Of a stretch of DNA of 64,000 nucleotides, positions 36,736-50,657 are shown piece after piece; positions within the stretch are counted from its first letter, which is position 1; every line of letters begins with the position of its first letter. The notes beneath the pieces were generated by a model. It did no database searches. It was not told the DNA's origin and saw only the letters and a program-made list of their open reading frames with translations. This DNA comes from Osmia lignaria lignaria (lineage: Eukaryota > Arthropoda > Insecta > Hymenoptera > Megachilidae). The stretch is from contig NW_027478169.1 in assembly GCF_051020975.1 (NCBI RefSeq), positions 12,648,001 to 12,712,000 on the forward strand, given 5' to 3'. The translations under genes and the position numbers were made by a program.

Positions 36736-39700
36736 ATATCTCGGAAACGAAGAGAGCTATGGCAAAATGTTAAGAGACCTTTTTTGTAGAGAATTAAGTT
36801 TCCTACTTTTCATGTTCTATGATATTTTTTGATCAGATGCGTAGTTCTCGAGATATATCAAGATATTTAAAAGTTCCGAAGCCGCACCAACATAATAGAG
36901 ATACAGAAACACCGTCGCCCCTTTCTTTGAGATAACTCTGCACTATTGCGAGCTGCAAATGCCACTTCCAGCTTAGCTGTGCAGAAGAAGAACAACAAGA
37001 AGAAGAAATATCTCGAAATATGTCCGTCAGGCCGCTTCCCTTGAGATATATCTGCAAATATCTCGGAAACGAAGCGAGCTATGGCAAAATGTTAAGAGAC
37101 CTTTTTTGTAGAGAATTATGCTTCCTACAATTTATGTTCTATGATATTTTTTGATCAGAAGCGTAGTTTTCGAGATATATCGAGATATTTAAAAGTTCCG
37201 AAGCCGCACCAACATAATAGAGATACAGAAACACCGTGGCCCCTTTCGTTGAGATAACTCTGCACTAGTGCGAGCCGCAAATGCCACTTCCAGCTTAGCT
37301 GTGCAGAAGAAGAACAACAAGAAGAATAAATATCCCGAAATATGTCCGTCAGGCCCCTTCCCTTGAGATAAATCTGCAAATATCTCGGAAACGAAGCGAG
37401 CTATGGCAAAATGTTAAGAGACCTTTTTTGTAGAGAATTAAGTTTCCTACTTTTTATGTTCTATGATATTTTTTGATCAGAAGCGTAGTTTTCGAGATAT
37501 ATCGAGATATTTAAAAGTTCCGAAGCCGCACCAACATAATAGGAATACAGAAACACCGTGGCCCCTTTCTTTGAGATAACTCTGCACTAGTGCGAGCCGC
37601 AAATGCCACTTCCAGCTTAGCTGTGCAGAAGAAGAACAACAAGAAGAAGAAATATCTCGAAATATGTCCGTCAGGCCACTTCCCTTGAGATAAATCTGCA
37701 AATATCTCGGAAACGAAGCGAGCTATGGCAAAATCTTAAGAGACGTTTTTTGTAGAGAATTATGTTTCCTACAATGTATGTTCTATGATATTTCTTGATC
37801 AGAAGCGTAGTTTTCGAGATATATCGAGATATTTAAAAGTTCCGAAGCCGCACCAACATAATAGAGATACAGAAACACCGTGGCCCCTTTCTTTGAGATA
37901 ACTCTGCACTAGTGCGAGCCGCAAATGCCACTTCCAGCTTAGCTGTGCAGAAGAAGAGCAACAAGAAGAAGAAATATCTCGAAATATGTCCGACAGGCCC
38001 CTTCCCTTGAGATAAATCTGCAAATATCTCGGAAACGATGCGAGCTATGGCGAAATGTTAAGAGTCCTTTTTTGTAGAGAATTAAGTTTCCTACTTTTTA
38101 TCTTCTATGATATTTTTTGATCAGATGCGTAGTTCTCGAGATAGATCAAGATACTTAAAAGTTCCGAAGCCGCACCAACATAATAGAGATACAGAAACAC
38201 CGTGGCCCCTCTCTTTGAGATAACTCTGCACTATTGCGAGCTGCAAATGCCACTTCCAGCTTAGCTGTGCAGAAGAAGAACAACAAGAAGAAGAAGTATC
38301 TCGAAATATGTCCGTCAGGCCCCTTCCCTTGAGATAAATCTGCAAATATCTCGGAAACGAAGCGAGCTATGGCAAAATGTTAACAGACCTTTTTTGTAGA
38401 GAATTATGTTTCCTACAATTTATGTTCTATGATATTTTTTGATCAGAAGCGTAATTTTCGAGATATATCGAGATATTTAAAAGTTCCGAAGCCGCACCAA
38501 CATAATAGAGATACAGAAACATCGTGGCCCCTTTCTTTGGGATAACTCTGCACTATTGCGAGCTGGAAATGCCACTTCCAGTTTAGCTGTGCAGAAGAAG
38601 AACAACAAGAAGAAGAAATATCTCGAAATATGTCCGTCAGGACCCTTCCCTTGAGATAAATCTGCAAATATCTCGGAAACGAAGCGAGCTATTGCAAAAC
38701 GTTAAGAGACCTTTTTTGTAGAGAATTAAGTTTCCTACTTTTTATGTTGTATGATATTTTTTATCAGAAGCGTAGTTTTCGAGATATATCGAGATATTTA
38801 AAAGTTCCGAAGCCGCACCAACATAATAGAGATACAGAAACACCGTGGCCCCTTTCTTTGGGATAACTCTGCACTATTGCGAGCTGCAAATGCCACTTCC
38901 AGCTTAGCTGTGCAGAAGAAGAACAACAAGAAGAAGAAATATCTCGAAATATGTCCGTCAGGCCACTTCCCTTGAGATAAATCTGCAAATATCTCGGAAA
39001 CGAAGCGAGCTATGGCAAAATGTTAAGAGATCTTTTTTGTAGAGAATTAAGTTTCCTACTTTTCATGTTCTATGATATTTTTTGATCAGATGCGTAGTTT
39101 TCGAGATATATCGAGATATTTAAAAGTTCCGAAGCCGCACCAACATAATAGGAATACAGAAACACCGTGGCCCCTTTCTTTGAGATAACTCTGCACTAGT
39201 GCGAGCCGCAAATGCCACTTCCAGCTTAGCTGTGCAGAAGCAGAACAACAAGAAGAAGAAATATCTCGAAATATGTCCGTCAGGCCACTTCCCTTGAGAT
39301 AAATCTGCAAATGTCTCGGAAACGAAGCGAGCTATGGCAAAATGTTAAGAGACCTTTTTTGTAGAGAATTATGCTTCCTACAATTTATGTTCTATGATAT
39401 TTTTTGATCAGAAGCGTAGTTTTCGAGATATATCGAGATATTTAAAAGTTCCGAAGCCGCACCAACATAATAGAGATACAGAAACACCGTGGCCCCTTTC
39501 GTTGAGATAACTCTGCACTAGTGCGAGCCGCAAATGCCACTTCCAGCTTAGCTGTGCAGAAGAAGAACAACAAGAAGAATAAATATCCCGAAATATGTCC
39601 GTCAGGCCCCTTCCCTTGAGATAAATCTGCAAATATCTCGGAAACGAAGCGAGCTATGGCAAAATGTTAAGAGACCTTTTTTGTAGAGAATTAAGTTTCC

Positions 39701-40371
39701 TACTTTTTATGTTCTATGATATTTTTTGATCAGATGCGTAGTTCTCGAGATATATCAAGATATTTAAAAGTTCCGAAGCCGCAGCAACATAATAGAGATA
39801 CAGGAACACCGTGGCCCCTTTCTTTGAGATAACTCTGCACTATTGCGAGCTGCAAATGCCACTTCCAGCTTAGCTGTGCAGAGGAAGAACAACAAGAAGA
39901 AGAAATATCTCGAAATATGTCCGTCAGGCCAGTTCCTTTGTGCTGAATCTGCAAATATCTCGGAAACGAAGCGAGCTATGGCAAAATGTTAAGAGACGTT
40001 TTTTGTAGAGAATTATGTTTCCTACAATTTATGTTCTATGATATTTTTTGATCAGAAGCGTAGTTTTCGAGATATATCGAGATATTTAAAAGTTCCGAAG
40101 CCGCACCAACATAATAGGAATACAGAAACACCGTGGCCCCTTTCTTTGAGATAACTCTGCACTAGTGCGAGCCGCAAATGCCACTTCCAGCTTAGCTGTG
40201 CAGAAGAAGAACAACAAGAAGAAGAAATATCTCGAAATATGTCCGTCAGGCCACTTCCCTTGAGATAAATCTGCAAATATCTCGGAAACGAAGCGAGCTA
40301 TGGCCAAATGTTAAGAGACGTTTTTTGTAGAGAATTATGTTTCCTACAATTTATGTTCTATGACATTTTTT

Positions 40372-43300
40372 GATCAGAAGCGTAGTTTTCGAGATATATC
40401 GAGATATTTAAAAGTTCCGAAGCCGCACCAACATAATAGAGATACAGAAACACCGTGGCCCCTTTCTTTGAGATAACTCTGCACTAGTGCGAGCCGCAAA
40501 TGCCACTTCCAGCTTAGCTGTGCAGAAGAAGAACAACAAGAAGAAGAAATATCTCGAAATATGTCCGTCAGGCCACTTCCCTTGAGATAAATCTGCAAAT
40601 ATCTCGGAAACGAAGCGAGCTATGGCAAAATGTTAAGAGACGTTTTTTGTAGAGAATTATGTTTCCTACAATTTATGTTCTATGATATTTTTTGATCAGA
40701 AGCGTAGTTTTCGAGATATATCGAGATATTTAAAAGTTCCGAAGCCGCACCAACATAATAGAGATACAGAAACACCGTGGCCCCTTTCTTTGAGATAACT
40801 CTGCACTAGTGCGAGCCGCAAATGCCACTTCCAGCTTAGCTGTGCAGAAGAAGAACAACAAGAAGAAGAAATATCTCGAAATATGTCCGTCAGGCCCCTT
40901 CCCTTGAGATAAATCTGCAAATATCTCGGAAACGAAGAGAGCTATGGCAAAATGTTAAGAGACCTTTTTTGTAGAGAATTAAGTTTCCTACTTTTCATGT
41001 TCTATGATATTTTTTGATCAGATGCGTAGTTCTCGAGATATATCAAGATATTTAAAAGTTCCGAAGCCGCACCAACATAATAGAGATACAGAAACACCGT
41101 CGCCCCTTTCTTTGAGATAACTCTGCACTATTGCGAGCTGCAAATGCCACTTCCAGCTTAGCTGTGCAGAAGAAGAACAACAAGAAGAAGAAATATCTCG
41201 AAATATGTCCGTCAGGCCGCTTCCCTTGAGATATATCTGCAAATATCTCGGAAACGAAGCGAGCTATGGCAAAATGTTAAGAGACCTTTTTTGTAGAGAA
41301 TTATGCTTCCTACAATTTATGTTCTATGATATTTTTTGATCAGAAGCGTAGTTTTCGAGATATATCGAGATATTTAAAAGTTCCGAAGCCGCACCAACAT
41401 AATAGAGATACAGAAACACCGTGGCCCCTTTCGTTGAGATAACTCTGCACTAGTGCGAGCCGCAAATGCCACTTCCAGCTTAGCTGTGCAGAAGAAGAAC
41501 AACAAGAAGAATAAATATCCCGAAATATGTCCGTCAGGCCCCTTCCCTTGAGATAAATCTGCAAATATCTCGGAAACGAAGCGAGCTATGGCAAAATGTT
41601 AAGAGACCTTTTTTGTAGAGAATTAAGTTTCCTACTTTTTATGTTCTATGATATTTTTTGATCAGAAGCGTAGTTTTCGAGATATATCGAGATATTTAAA
41701 AGTTCCGAAGCCGCACCAACATAATAGGAATACAGAAACACCGTGGCCCCTTTCTTTGAGATAACTCTGCACTAGTGCGAGCCGCAAATGCCACTTCCAG
41801 CTTAGCTGTGCAGAAGAAGAACAACAAGAAGAAGAAATATCTCGAAATATGTCCGTCAGGCCACTTCCCTTGAGATAAATCTGCAAATATCTCGGAAACG
41901 AAGCGAGCTATGGCAAAATCTTAAGAGACGTTTTTTGTAGAGAATTATGTTTCCTACAATGTATGTTCTATGATATTTCTTGATCAGAAGCGTAGTTTTC
42001 GAGATATATCGAGATATTTAAAAGTTCCGAAGCCGCACCAACATAATAGAGATACAGAAACACCGTGGCCCCTTTCTTTGAGATAACTCTGCACTAGTGC
42101 GAGCCGCAAATGCCACTTCCAGCTTAGCTGTGCAGAAGAAGAGCAACAAGAAGAAGAAATATCTCGAAATATGTCCGACAGGCCCCTTCCCTTGAGATAA
42201 ATCTGCAAATATCTCGGAAACGATGCGAGCTATGGCGAAATGTTAAGAGTCCTTTTTTGTAGAGAATTAAGTTTCCTACTTTTTATCTTCTATGATATTT
42301 TTTGATCAGATGCGTAGTTCTCGAGATAGATCAAGATACTTAAAAGTTCCGAAGCCGCACCAACATAATAGAGATACAGAAACACCGTGGCCCCTCTCTT
42401 TGAGATAACTCTGCACTATTGCGAGCTGCAAATGCCACTTCCAGCTTAGCTGTGCAGAAGAAGAACAACAAGAAGAAGAAGTATCTCGAAATATGTCCGT
42501 CAGGCCCCTTCCCTTGAGATAAATCTGCAAATATCTCGGAAACGAAGCGAGCTATGGCAAAATGTTAACAGACCTTTTTTGTAGAGAATTATGTTTCCTA
42601 CAATTTATGTTCTATGATATTTTTTGATCAGAAGCGTAATTTTCGAGATATATCGAGATATTTAAAAGTTCCGAAGCCGCACCAACATAATAGAGATACA
42701 GAAACATCGTGGCCCCTTTCTTTGGGATAACTCTGCACTATTGCGAGCTGGAAATGCCACTTCCAGTTTAGCTGTGCAGAAGAAGAACAACAAGAAGAAG
42801 AAATATCTCGAAATATGTCCGTCAGGACCCTTCCCTTGAGATAAATCTGCAAATATCTCGGAAACGAAGCGAGCTATTGCAAAACGTTAAGAGACCTTTT
42901 TTGTAGAGAATTAAGTTTCCTACTTTTTATGTTGTATGATATTTTTTATCAGAAGCGTAGTTTTCGAGATATATCGAGATATTTAAAAGTTCCGAAGCCG
43001 CACCAACATAATAGAGATACAGAAACACCGTGGCCCCTTTCTTTGGGATAACTCTGCACTATTGCGAGCTGCAAATGCCACTTCCAGCTTAGCTGTGCAG
43101 AAGAAGAACAACAAGAAGAAGAAATATCTCGAAATATGTCCGTCAGGCCACTTCCCTTGAGATAAATCTGCAAATATCTCGGAAACGAAGCGAGCTATGG
43201 CAAAATGTTAAGAGATCTTTTTTGTAGAGAATTAAGTTTCCTACTTTTCATGTTCTATGATATTTTTTGATCAGATGCGTAGTTTTCGAGATATATCGAG

Positions 43301-44556
43301 ATATTTAAAAGTTCCGAAGCCGCACCAACATAATAGGAATACAGAAACACCGTGGCCCCTTTCTTTGAGATAACTCTGCACTAGTGCGAGCCGCAAATGC
43401 CACTTCCAGCTTAGCTGTGCAGAAGCAGAACAACAAGAAGAAGAAATATCTCGAAATATGTCCGTCAGGCCACTTCCCTTGAGATAAATCTGCAAATGTC
43501 TCGGAAACGAAGCGAGCTATGGCAAAATGTTAAGAGACCTTTTTTGTAGAGAATTATGCTTCCTACAATTTATGTTCTATGATATTTTTTGATCAGAAGC
43601 GTAGTTTTCGAGATATATCGAGATATTTAAAAGTTCCGAAGCCGCACCAACATAATAGAGATACAGAAACACCGTGGCCCCTTTCGTTGAGATAACTCTG
43701 CACTAGTGCGAGCCGCAAATGCCACTTCCAGCTTAGCTGTGCAGAAGAAGAACAACAAGAAGAATAAATATCCCGAAATATGTCCGTCAGGCCCCTTCCC
43801 TTGAGATAAATCTGCAAATATCTCGGAAACGAAGCGAGCTATGGCAAAATGTTAAGAGACCTTTTTTGTAGAGAATTAAGTTTCCTACTTTTTATGTTCT
43901 ATGATATTTTTTGATCAGATGCGTAGTTCTCGAGATATATCAAGATATTTAAAAGTTCCGAAGCCGCAGCAACATAATAGAGATACAGGAACACCGTGGC
44001 CCCTTTCTTTGAGATAACTCTGCACTATTGCGAGCTGCAAATGCCACTTCCAGCTTAGCTGTGCAGAGGAAGAACAACAAGAAGAAGAAATATCTCGAAA
44101 TATGTCCGTCAGGCCAGTTCCTTTGTGCTGAATCTGCAAATATCTCGGAAACGAAGCGAGCTATGGCAAAATGTTAAGAGACGTTTTTTGTAGAGAATTA
44201 TGTTTCCTACAATTTATGTTCTATGATATTTTTTGATCAGAAGCGTAGTTTTCGAGATATATCGAGATATTTAAAAGTTCCGAAGCCGCACCAACATAAT
44301 AGGAATACAGAAACACCGTGGCCCCTTTCTTTGAGATAACTCTGCACTAGTGCGAGCCGCAAATGCCACTTCCAGCTTAGCTGTGCAGAAGAAGAACAAC
44401 AAGAAGAAGAAATATCTCGAAATATGTCCGTCAGGCCACTTCCCTTGAGATAAATCTGCAAATATCTCGGAAACGAAGCGAGCTATGGCAAAATCTTAAG
44501 AGACGTTTTTTGTAGAGAATTATCTTTCCTACAATGTATGTTCTATGATATTTCTT
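40372..44556. repeat. Thirteen-monomer HOR, copy 2 (4185 bp)
   Basis: This repeats copy 1 monomer for monomer, including private variants 4185 bp apart: AATCTTAAG at 37734/41919, GAGTCCTTTTTTG at about 38064/42249, AGATCTTTTTTG at about 39029/43214 and AAATGTCTCGG at about 39311/43496. Agreement extends left to about 36024 (matching 40209). It ends around 44484, where the last monomer takes the e tail (AATCTTAAG) leading into f rather than the tail leading into a. I noticed no difference inside the matched interval in the places I compared. Confidence 0.92.
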
Positions 44557-47500
44557 GATCAGAAGCGTAGTTTTCGAGATATATCGAGATATTTAAAACT
44601 TCCGAAGCCGCACCAACATAATAGAGATACAGAAACACCGTGGCCCCTTTCTTTGAGATAACTCTGCACTAGTGCGAGCCGCAAATGCCACTTCCAGCTT
44701 AGCTGTGCAGAAGAAGAGCAACAAGAAGAAGAAATATCTCGAAATATGTCCGACAGGCCCCTTCCCTTGAGATAAATCTGCAAATATCTCGGAAACGATG
44801 CGAGCTATGGCGAAATGTTAAGAGACCTTTTTTGTAGAGAATTAAGTTTCCTACTTTTTATCTTCTATGATATTTTTTGATCAGATGCGTAGTTCTCGAG
44901 ATAGATCAAGATACTTAAAAGTTCCGAAGCCGCACCAACATAATAGAGATACAGAAACACCGTGGCCCCTCTCTTTGAGATAACTCTGCACTATTGCGAG
45001 CTGCAAATGCCACTTCCAGCTTAGCTGTGCAGAAGAAGAACAACAAGAAGAAGAAGTATCTCGAAATATGTCCGTCAGGCCCCTTCCCTTGAGATAAATC
45101 TGCAAATATCTCGGAAACGAAGCGAGCTATGGCAAAATGTTAACAGACCTTTTTTGTAGAGAATTATGTTTCCTACAATTTATGTTCTATGATATTTTTT
45201 GATCAGAAGCGTAATTTTCGAGATATATCGAGATATTTAAAAGTTCCGAAGCCGCACCAACATAATAGAGATACAGAAACATCGTGGCCCCTTTCTTTGG
45301 GATAACTCTGCACTATTGCGAGCTGGAAATGCCACTTCCAGTTTAGCTGTGCAGAAGAAGAACAACAAGAAGAAGAAATATCTCGAAATATGTCCGTCAG
45401 GACCCTTCCCTTGAGATAAATCTGCAAATATCTCGGAAACGAAGCGAGCTATTGCAAAACGTTAGGAGACCTTTTTTGTAGAGAATTAAGTTTCCTACTT
45501 TTTATGTTGTATGATATTTTTTATCAGAAGCGTAGTTTTCGAGATATATCGAGATATTTAAAAGTTCCGAAGCCGCACCAACATAATAGAGATACAGAAA
45601 CACCGTGGCCCCTTTCTTTGGGATAACTCTGCACTATTGCGAGCTGCAAATGCCACTTCCAGCTTAGCTGTGCAGAAGAAGAACAACAAGAAGAAGAAAT
45701 ATCTCGAAATATGTCCGTCAGGCCGCTTCCCTTGAGATATATCTGCAAATATCTCGGAAACGAAGCGAGCTATGGCAAAATGTTAAGAGACCTTTTTTGT
45801 AGAGAATTATGCTTCCTACAATTTATGTTCTATGATATTTTTTGATCAGAAGCGTAGTTTTCGAGATATATCGAGATATTTAAAAGTTCCGAAGCCGCAC
45901 CAACATAATAGAGATACAGAAACACCGTGGCCCCTTTCGTTGAGATAACTCTGCACTAGTGCGAGCCGCAAATGCCACTTCCAGCTTAGCTGTGCAGAAG
46001 AAGAACAACAAGAAGAAGAAATATCCCGAAATATGTCCGTCAGGCCCCTTCCCTTGAGATAAATCTGCAAATATCTCGGAAACGAAGCGAGCTATGGCAA
46101 AATGTTAAGAGACCTTTTTTGTAGAGAATTAAGTTTCCTACTTTTTATGTTCTATGATATTTTTTGATCAGATGCGTAGTTCTCGAGATATATCAAGATA
46201 TTTAAAAGTTCCGAAGCCGCACCAACATAATAGAGATACAGAAACACCGTGGCCCCTTTCTTTGAGATAACTCTGCACTATTGCGAGCTGCAAATGCCAC
46301 TTCCAGCTTAGCTGTGCAGAGGAAGAACAACAAGAAGAAGAAATATCTGGAAATATGTCCGTCAGGCCAGTTCCTTTGTGCTGAATCTGCAAATATCTCG
46401 GAACCGAAGCGATCTATGGCAAAATGTTAAGAGACGTTTTTTGTAGAGAATTATGTTTCCTACAATTTATGTTCTATGATATTTTTTGATCAGAAGCGTA
46501 GTTTTCGAGATATATCGAGATATTTAAAAGTTCCGAAGCCGCACCAACATAATAGAGATACAGAAACACCGTGGCCCCTTTCTTTGAGATAACTCTGCAC
46601 TATTGCGAGCTGCAAATGCCACTTCCAGCTTAGCTGTGCAGAGGAAGAACAACAAGAAGAAGAAATATCTCGAAATATGTCCGTCAGGCCAGTTCCTTTG
46701 AGCTGAATCTGCAAATATCTCGGAAACGAAGCGAGCTATGGCAAAATGTTAAGAGACGTTTTTTGTAGAGAATTATGTTTCCTACAATTTATGTTCTATG
46801 ATATTTTTTGATCAGAAGCGTAGTTTTCGAGATATATCGAGATATTTAAAAGTTCCGAAGCCGCACCAACATAATAGGAATACAGAAACACCGTGGCCCC
46901 TTTCTTTGAGATAACTCTGCACTAGTGCGAGCCGCAAATGCCACTTCCAGCTTAGCTGTGCAGAAGCAGAACAACAAGAAGAAGAAATATCTCGAAATAT
47001 GTCCGTCAGGCCACTTCCCTTGAGATAAATCTGCAAATATCTCGGAAACGAAGCGAGCTATGGCAAAATGTTAAGAGACGTTTTTTGTAGAGAATTATGT
47101 TTCCTACAATTTATGTTCTATGATATTTCTTGATCAGAAGCGTAGTTTTCGAGATATATCGAGATATTTAAAAGTTCCGAAGCCGCACCAACATAATAGA
47201 GATACAGAAACACCGTGGCCCCTTTCTTTGAGATAACTGTGCACTAGTGCGAGCCGCAAATGCCACTTCCAGCTTAGCTGTGCAGAAGAAGAGCAACAAG
47301 AAGAAGAAATATCTCGAAATATGTCCGACAGGCCCCTTCCCTTGAGATAAATCTGCAAATATCTCGGAAACGATGCGAGCTATGGCGAAATGTTAAGAGA
47401 CCTTTTTTGTAGAGAATTAAGTTTCCTACTTTTTATCTTCTATGATATTTTTTGATCAGATGCGTAGTTCTCGAGATAGATCAAGATACTTAAAAGTTCC

Positions 47501-48418
47501 GAAGCCGCACCAACATAATAGAGATACAGAAACACCGTGGCCCCTCTCTTTGAGATAACTCTGCACTATTGCGAGCTGCAAATGCCACTTCCAGCTTAGC
47601 TGTGCAGAAGAAGAACAACAAGAAGAAGAAGTATCTCGAAATATGTCCGTCAGGCCCCTTCCCTTGAGATAAATCTGCAAATATCTCGGAAACGAAGCGA
47701 GCTATGGCAAAATGTTAACAGACCTTTTTTGTAGAGAATTATGTTTCCTACAATTTATGTTCTATGATATTTTTTGATCAGAAGCGTAATTTTCGAGATA
47801 TATCGAGATATTTAAAAGTTCCGAAGCCGCACCAACATAATAGAGATACAGAAACATCGTGGCCCCTTTCTTTGGGATAACTCTGCACTATTGCGAGCTG
47901 GAAATGCCACTTCCAGTTTAGCTGTGCAGAAGAAGAACAACAAGAAGAAGAAATATCTCGAAATATGTCCGTCAGGACCCTTCCCTTGAGATAAATCTGC
48001 AAATATCTCGGAAACGAAGCGAGCTATTGCAAAACGTTAAGAGACCTTTTTTGTAGAGAATTAAGTTTCCTACTTTTTATGTTGTATGATATTTTTTATC
48101 AGAAGCGTAGTTTTCGAGATATATCGAGATATTTAAAAGTTCCGAAGCCGCACCAACATAATAGAGATACAGAAACACCGTGGCCCCTTTCTTTGGGATA
48201 ACTCTGCACTATTGCGAGCTGCAAATGCCACTTCCAGCTTAGCTGTGCAGAAGAAGAACAACAAGAAGAAGAAATATCTCGAAATATGTCCGTCAGGCCA
48301 CTTCCCTTGAGATAAATCTGCAAATATCTCGGAAACGAAGCGAGCTATGGCAAAATGTTAAGAGACCTTTTTTGTAGAGAATTAAGTTTCCTACTTTTTA
48401 TGTTCGATGATATTTTTT
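44557..48418. repeat. Rearranged 13-mer derivatives
   Basis: Two f-g-h-i cassettes (44557-45843 and 47132-48418, each 1287 bp) enclose four other monomers (45844-47131): a d-like, a k-like, an A-type and a j-like one. The f monomer at 44557 has a private AAAACTTCCG near 44597. The k-like monomer has ATATCTGGAAATATG and GAAGCGATCTATGG, variants that return at 55168, 58065 and 59997 and so link this region to the block near 55-61 kb. Confidence 0.88.
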
Positions 48419-48725
48419 GATCAGATGCGTAGTTCTCGAGATATATCAAGATATTTAAAAGTTCCGAAGCTGCACCAACATAATAGAGGTACAGGAACAC
48501 CGTGGCCTCTTTCTTTGAGATAACTCTGCACTATTGCGAGCTGCAAATGCCACTTCGAGCTTAGCTGTGCAGAAGAAGAAATATCTCGAAATATGTCCGT
48601 CAGACCCCTTCCCTTGAGATGAATCTGCAAATATCTCGGAAACGAAGCGAACTATGGCAAAATGTTAAGAGACGTTTTTTGTAGAGAATTATGTTTCCTA
48701 CAATTTATGTTCTATGATATTTTTT
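48419..48725. repeat. 307-bp monomer (second instance of the 15-bp deletion)
   Basis: It has the same 15-bp deletion in the GAA-rich tract as the copy at 35236, near 48569-48590, in the same GAGGTAC/CTTCGAGC subfamily, but with a type-1 head and a normal boundary. It also has ACAGGAACACC. The shared body with unlike heads implies descent plus exchange of the monomer head. Confidence 0.92.
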
Positions 48726-50657
48726 GATCAGAAGCGTAGTTTTCGAGATATATCGAGATATTTAAAAGTTCCGAAGACGCACCAACATAATAGAGATACA
48801 GAAACACCGTGGCCCCTTTCTTTGAGATAACTGTGCACTAGTGCGAGCCGCAAATGCAACTTCCAGCTTAGCTGTGCAGAAGAAGAACAACAAGAAGAAG
48901 AAATATCTCGAAATATGTCCGTCAGGCCCCTTCCCTTGAGATATATCTGCAAATATCTCGGAAACGAAGCGAGCTATGGCAAAATGTTAAGAGACCGTTT
49001 TTGTAGAGAATTATGTTTCCTACTTTTTATGTTCTATGATATTTTTTGATCAGGCGCGTAGTTCTCGAGATATATCAAGATATTTAAAAGTTCCGAAGCC
49101 GCACCAACATAATAGAGATACAGAAACACCGTGGCCTCTTTCTTTGAGATAACTCTGCACTATTGCGAGCTGCAAATGCCACTTCCAGCTTAGCTGTGCA
49201 GAAGAAGAACAACAAGAAGAAGAAATATCTCGAAATATGTCCGTCAGGCCCCTTCCCTTGAGATATATCTGCAAATATCTCGGAAACGAAGCGAGCTATG
49301 GCAAAATGTTAAGAGACCCTTTTTGTTGAGAATTATGTTTCCTACAATTTAGGTTCTATGATATTTTTTGATCAGAAGCGTAGTTTTCGAGATATATCGA
49401 GATATTTAAAAGTTCCGAAGCCGCACCAACATAATAGAGATACAGAAACACCGTGGCCCCTTTCTTTGAGATAACTCTGCACTAGTGCGAGCCGCAAATG
49501 CCACTTCCAGCTTAGCTGTGCAGAAGAAGAACAACAAGAAGAAGAAATATCTCGAAATATGTCCGTCAGGCCCCTTCCCTTGAGATAAATATGCAAATAT
49601 CTCGGAAACGAAGCGAGCTATGGCAAAATGTTAAGAGACCTTTTTTGTAGAGAATTAAGTTTCCTACTTTTTATGTTCTATGATATTTTTTGATCAGATG
49701 CGTAGTTCTCGAGATATATCAAGATATTTAAAAGTTCCGAAGCCGCACCAACATAATAGAGATACAGAAACACCGTGGCCCCTTTCTTTGAGATAACTCT
49801 GCACTATTGCGAGCTGCAAATGCCACTTCCAGCTTAGCTGTGCAGAAGAAGAACAACAAGAAGAAGAAATATCTCGAAATATGTCCGTCAGGCCGCTTCC
49901 CTTGAGATATATCTGCAAATATCTCGAAAACGAAGCGAGCTATGGCAAAATGTTAAGAGACCTTTTTTGTAGAGAATTATGCTTCCTACAATTTATGTTC
50001 TATGATATTTTTTGATCAGATGCGTAGTTCTCGAGATATATCAAGATATTTAAAAGTTCCGAAGCTGCACCAACATAATAGAGGTACAGAAACACCGTGG
50101 CCTCTTTCTTTGAGATAACTCTGCACTATTGCGAGCTGCAAATGCCGCTTCGAGCTTAGCTGTGCAGGAGAAGAACAACAAGAAGAAGAAATATCTCGAA
50201 ATATGTCCGTCAGACCCCTTCCCTTGAGATGAATCTGCAAATATCTCGGAAACGAAGCGCGCTATGGCAAAATGTTAAGAGACCTTTTTTGTAGAGAATA
50301 ATGTTTCCTACAATTTACGCTCTATGACATTTTTTGATCAGAAGCGTAGTTTTCGAGATATATCGAGATATTTAAAAGTTCCGAAGCCGCACCAACATAA
50401 TAGAGATACAGAAACACCGTGGCCCCTTTCTTTGAGATAACTCTGCACTAGTGCGAGCCGCAAATGCCACTTCCAGCTTAGCTGTGCAGAAGAAGAACAA
50501 CAAGAAGAAGAAATATCTCGAAATATGTCCGTCAGGCCCCTTCCCTTGAGATAAATCTGCAAATATCTCGGAAACGAAGCGAGCTATGGCAAAATGTTAA
50601 GAGACCTTTTTTGTAGAGAATTAAGTTTCCTACTTTTTATCTTCTATGATATTTTTT

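Larger units (their letters stand above)
36509..36830. repeat. Representative monomer, head type 2
   Basis: This copy shows the anatomy of the unit. It starts at the GATCAG boundary, followed by the type-2 head AAGCGTAGTTTTCGAG, then the ATATCGAGATATTT element and an AT-rich TATTTAAAAG. Next comes the first copy of an internal duplicated 28-mer (36594-36621), then CTAGTGCGAGCCGC and the GAA-rich mirror tract (36661-36684). After that come ATATCTCGAAATATG and the second 28-mer copy (36708-36735). The unit ends in a T-rich tail with TTTTTTGTAGAGAATT and a pyrimidine stretch before the next boundary. Type-2 heads are usually preceded by AATTATGTTTCCTACAATTTATG and type-1 heads by AATTAAGTTTCCTACTTTTTATG. 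G+C is 128/322. Confidence 0.95.
36187..40371. repeat. Thirteen-monomer HOR, copy 1 (4185 bp)
   Basis: Thirteen monomers in the order a b c d e f g h i j d' k e', twelve of 322 bp and one of 321. Markers include CCGTCGCCCC (c, about 36914), AGAATAAATATCCCG (d), AATCTTAAGAGACG (end of e, 37734), GTCCGACAGG with a CGATGCGAGC tail (f), GATAGATCAAGATACTT (g), ACATCGTGG (h), AGAAGCAGAAC (j) and CCGCAGCAAC (k, about 39779). The composition is largely distinct from the seven-mer block, so the two domains were homogenised separately. Confidence 0.92.

Noticed and set aside
36509..36830. CENP-B box-like motif in the monomer
   Set aside because: I looked for TTCG(N4)A(N2)CGGG and its complement in the consensus and found no match. 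TTCCGAAGCCGCACC and ATATCTCGGAAACG are not close enough.
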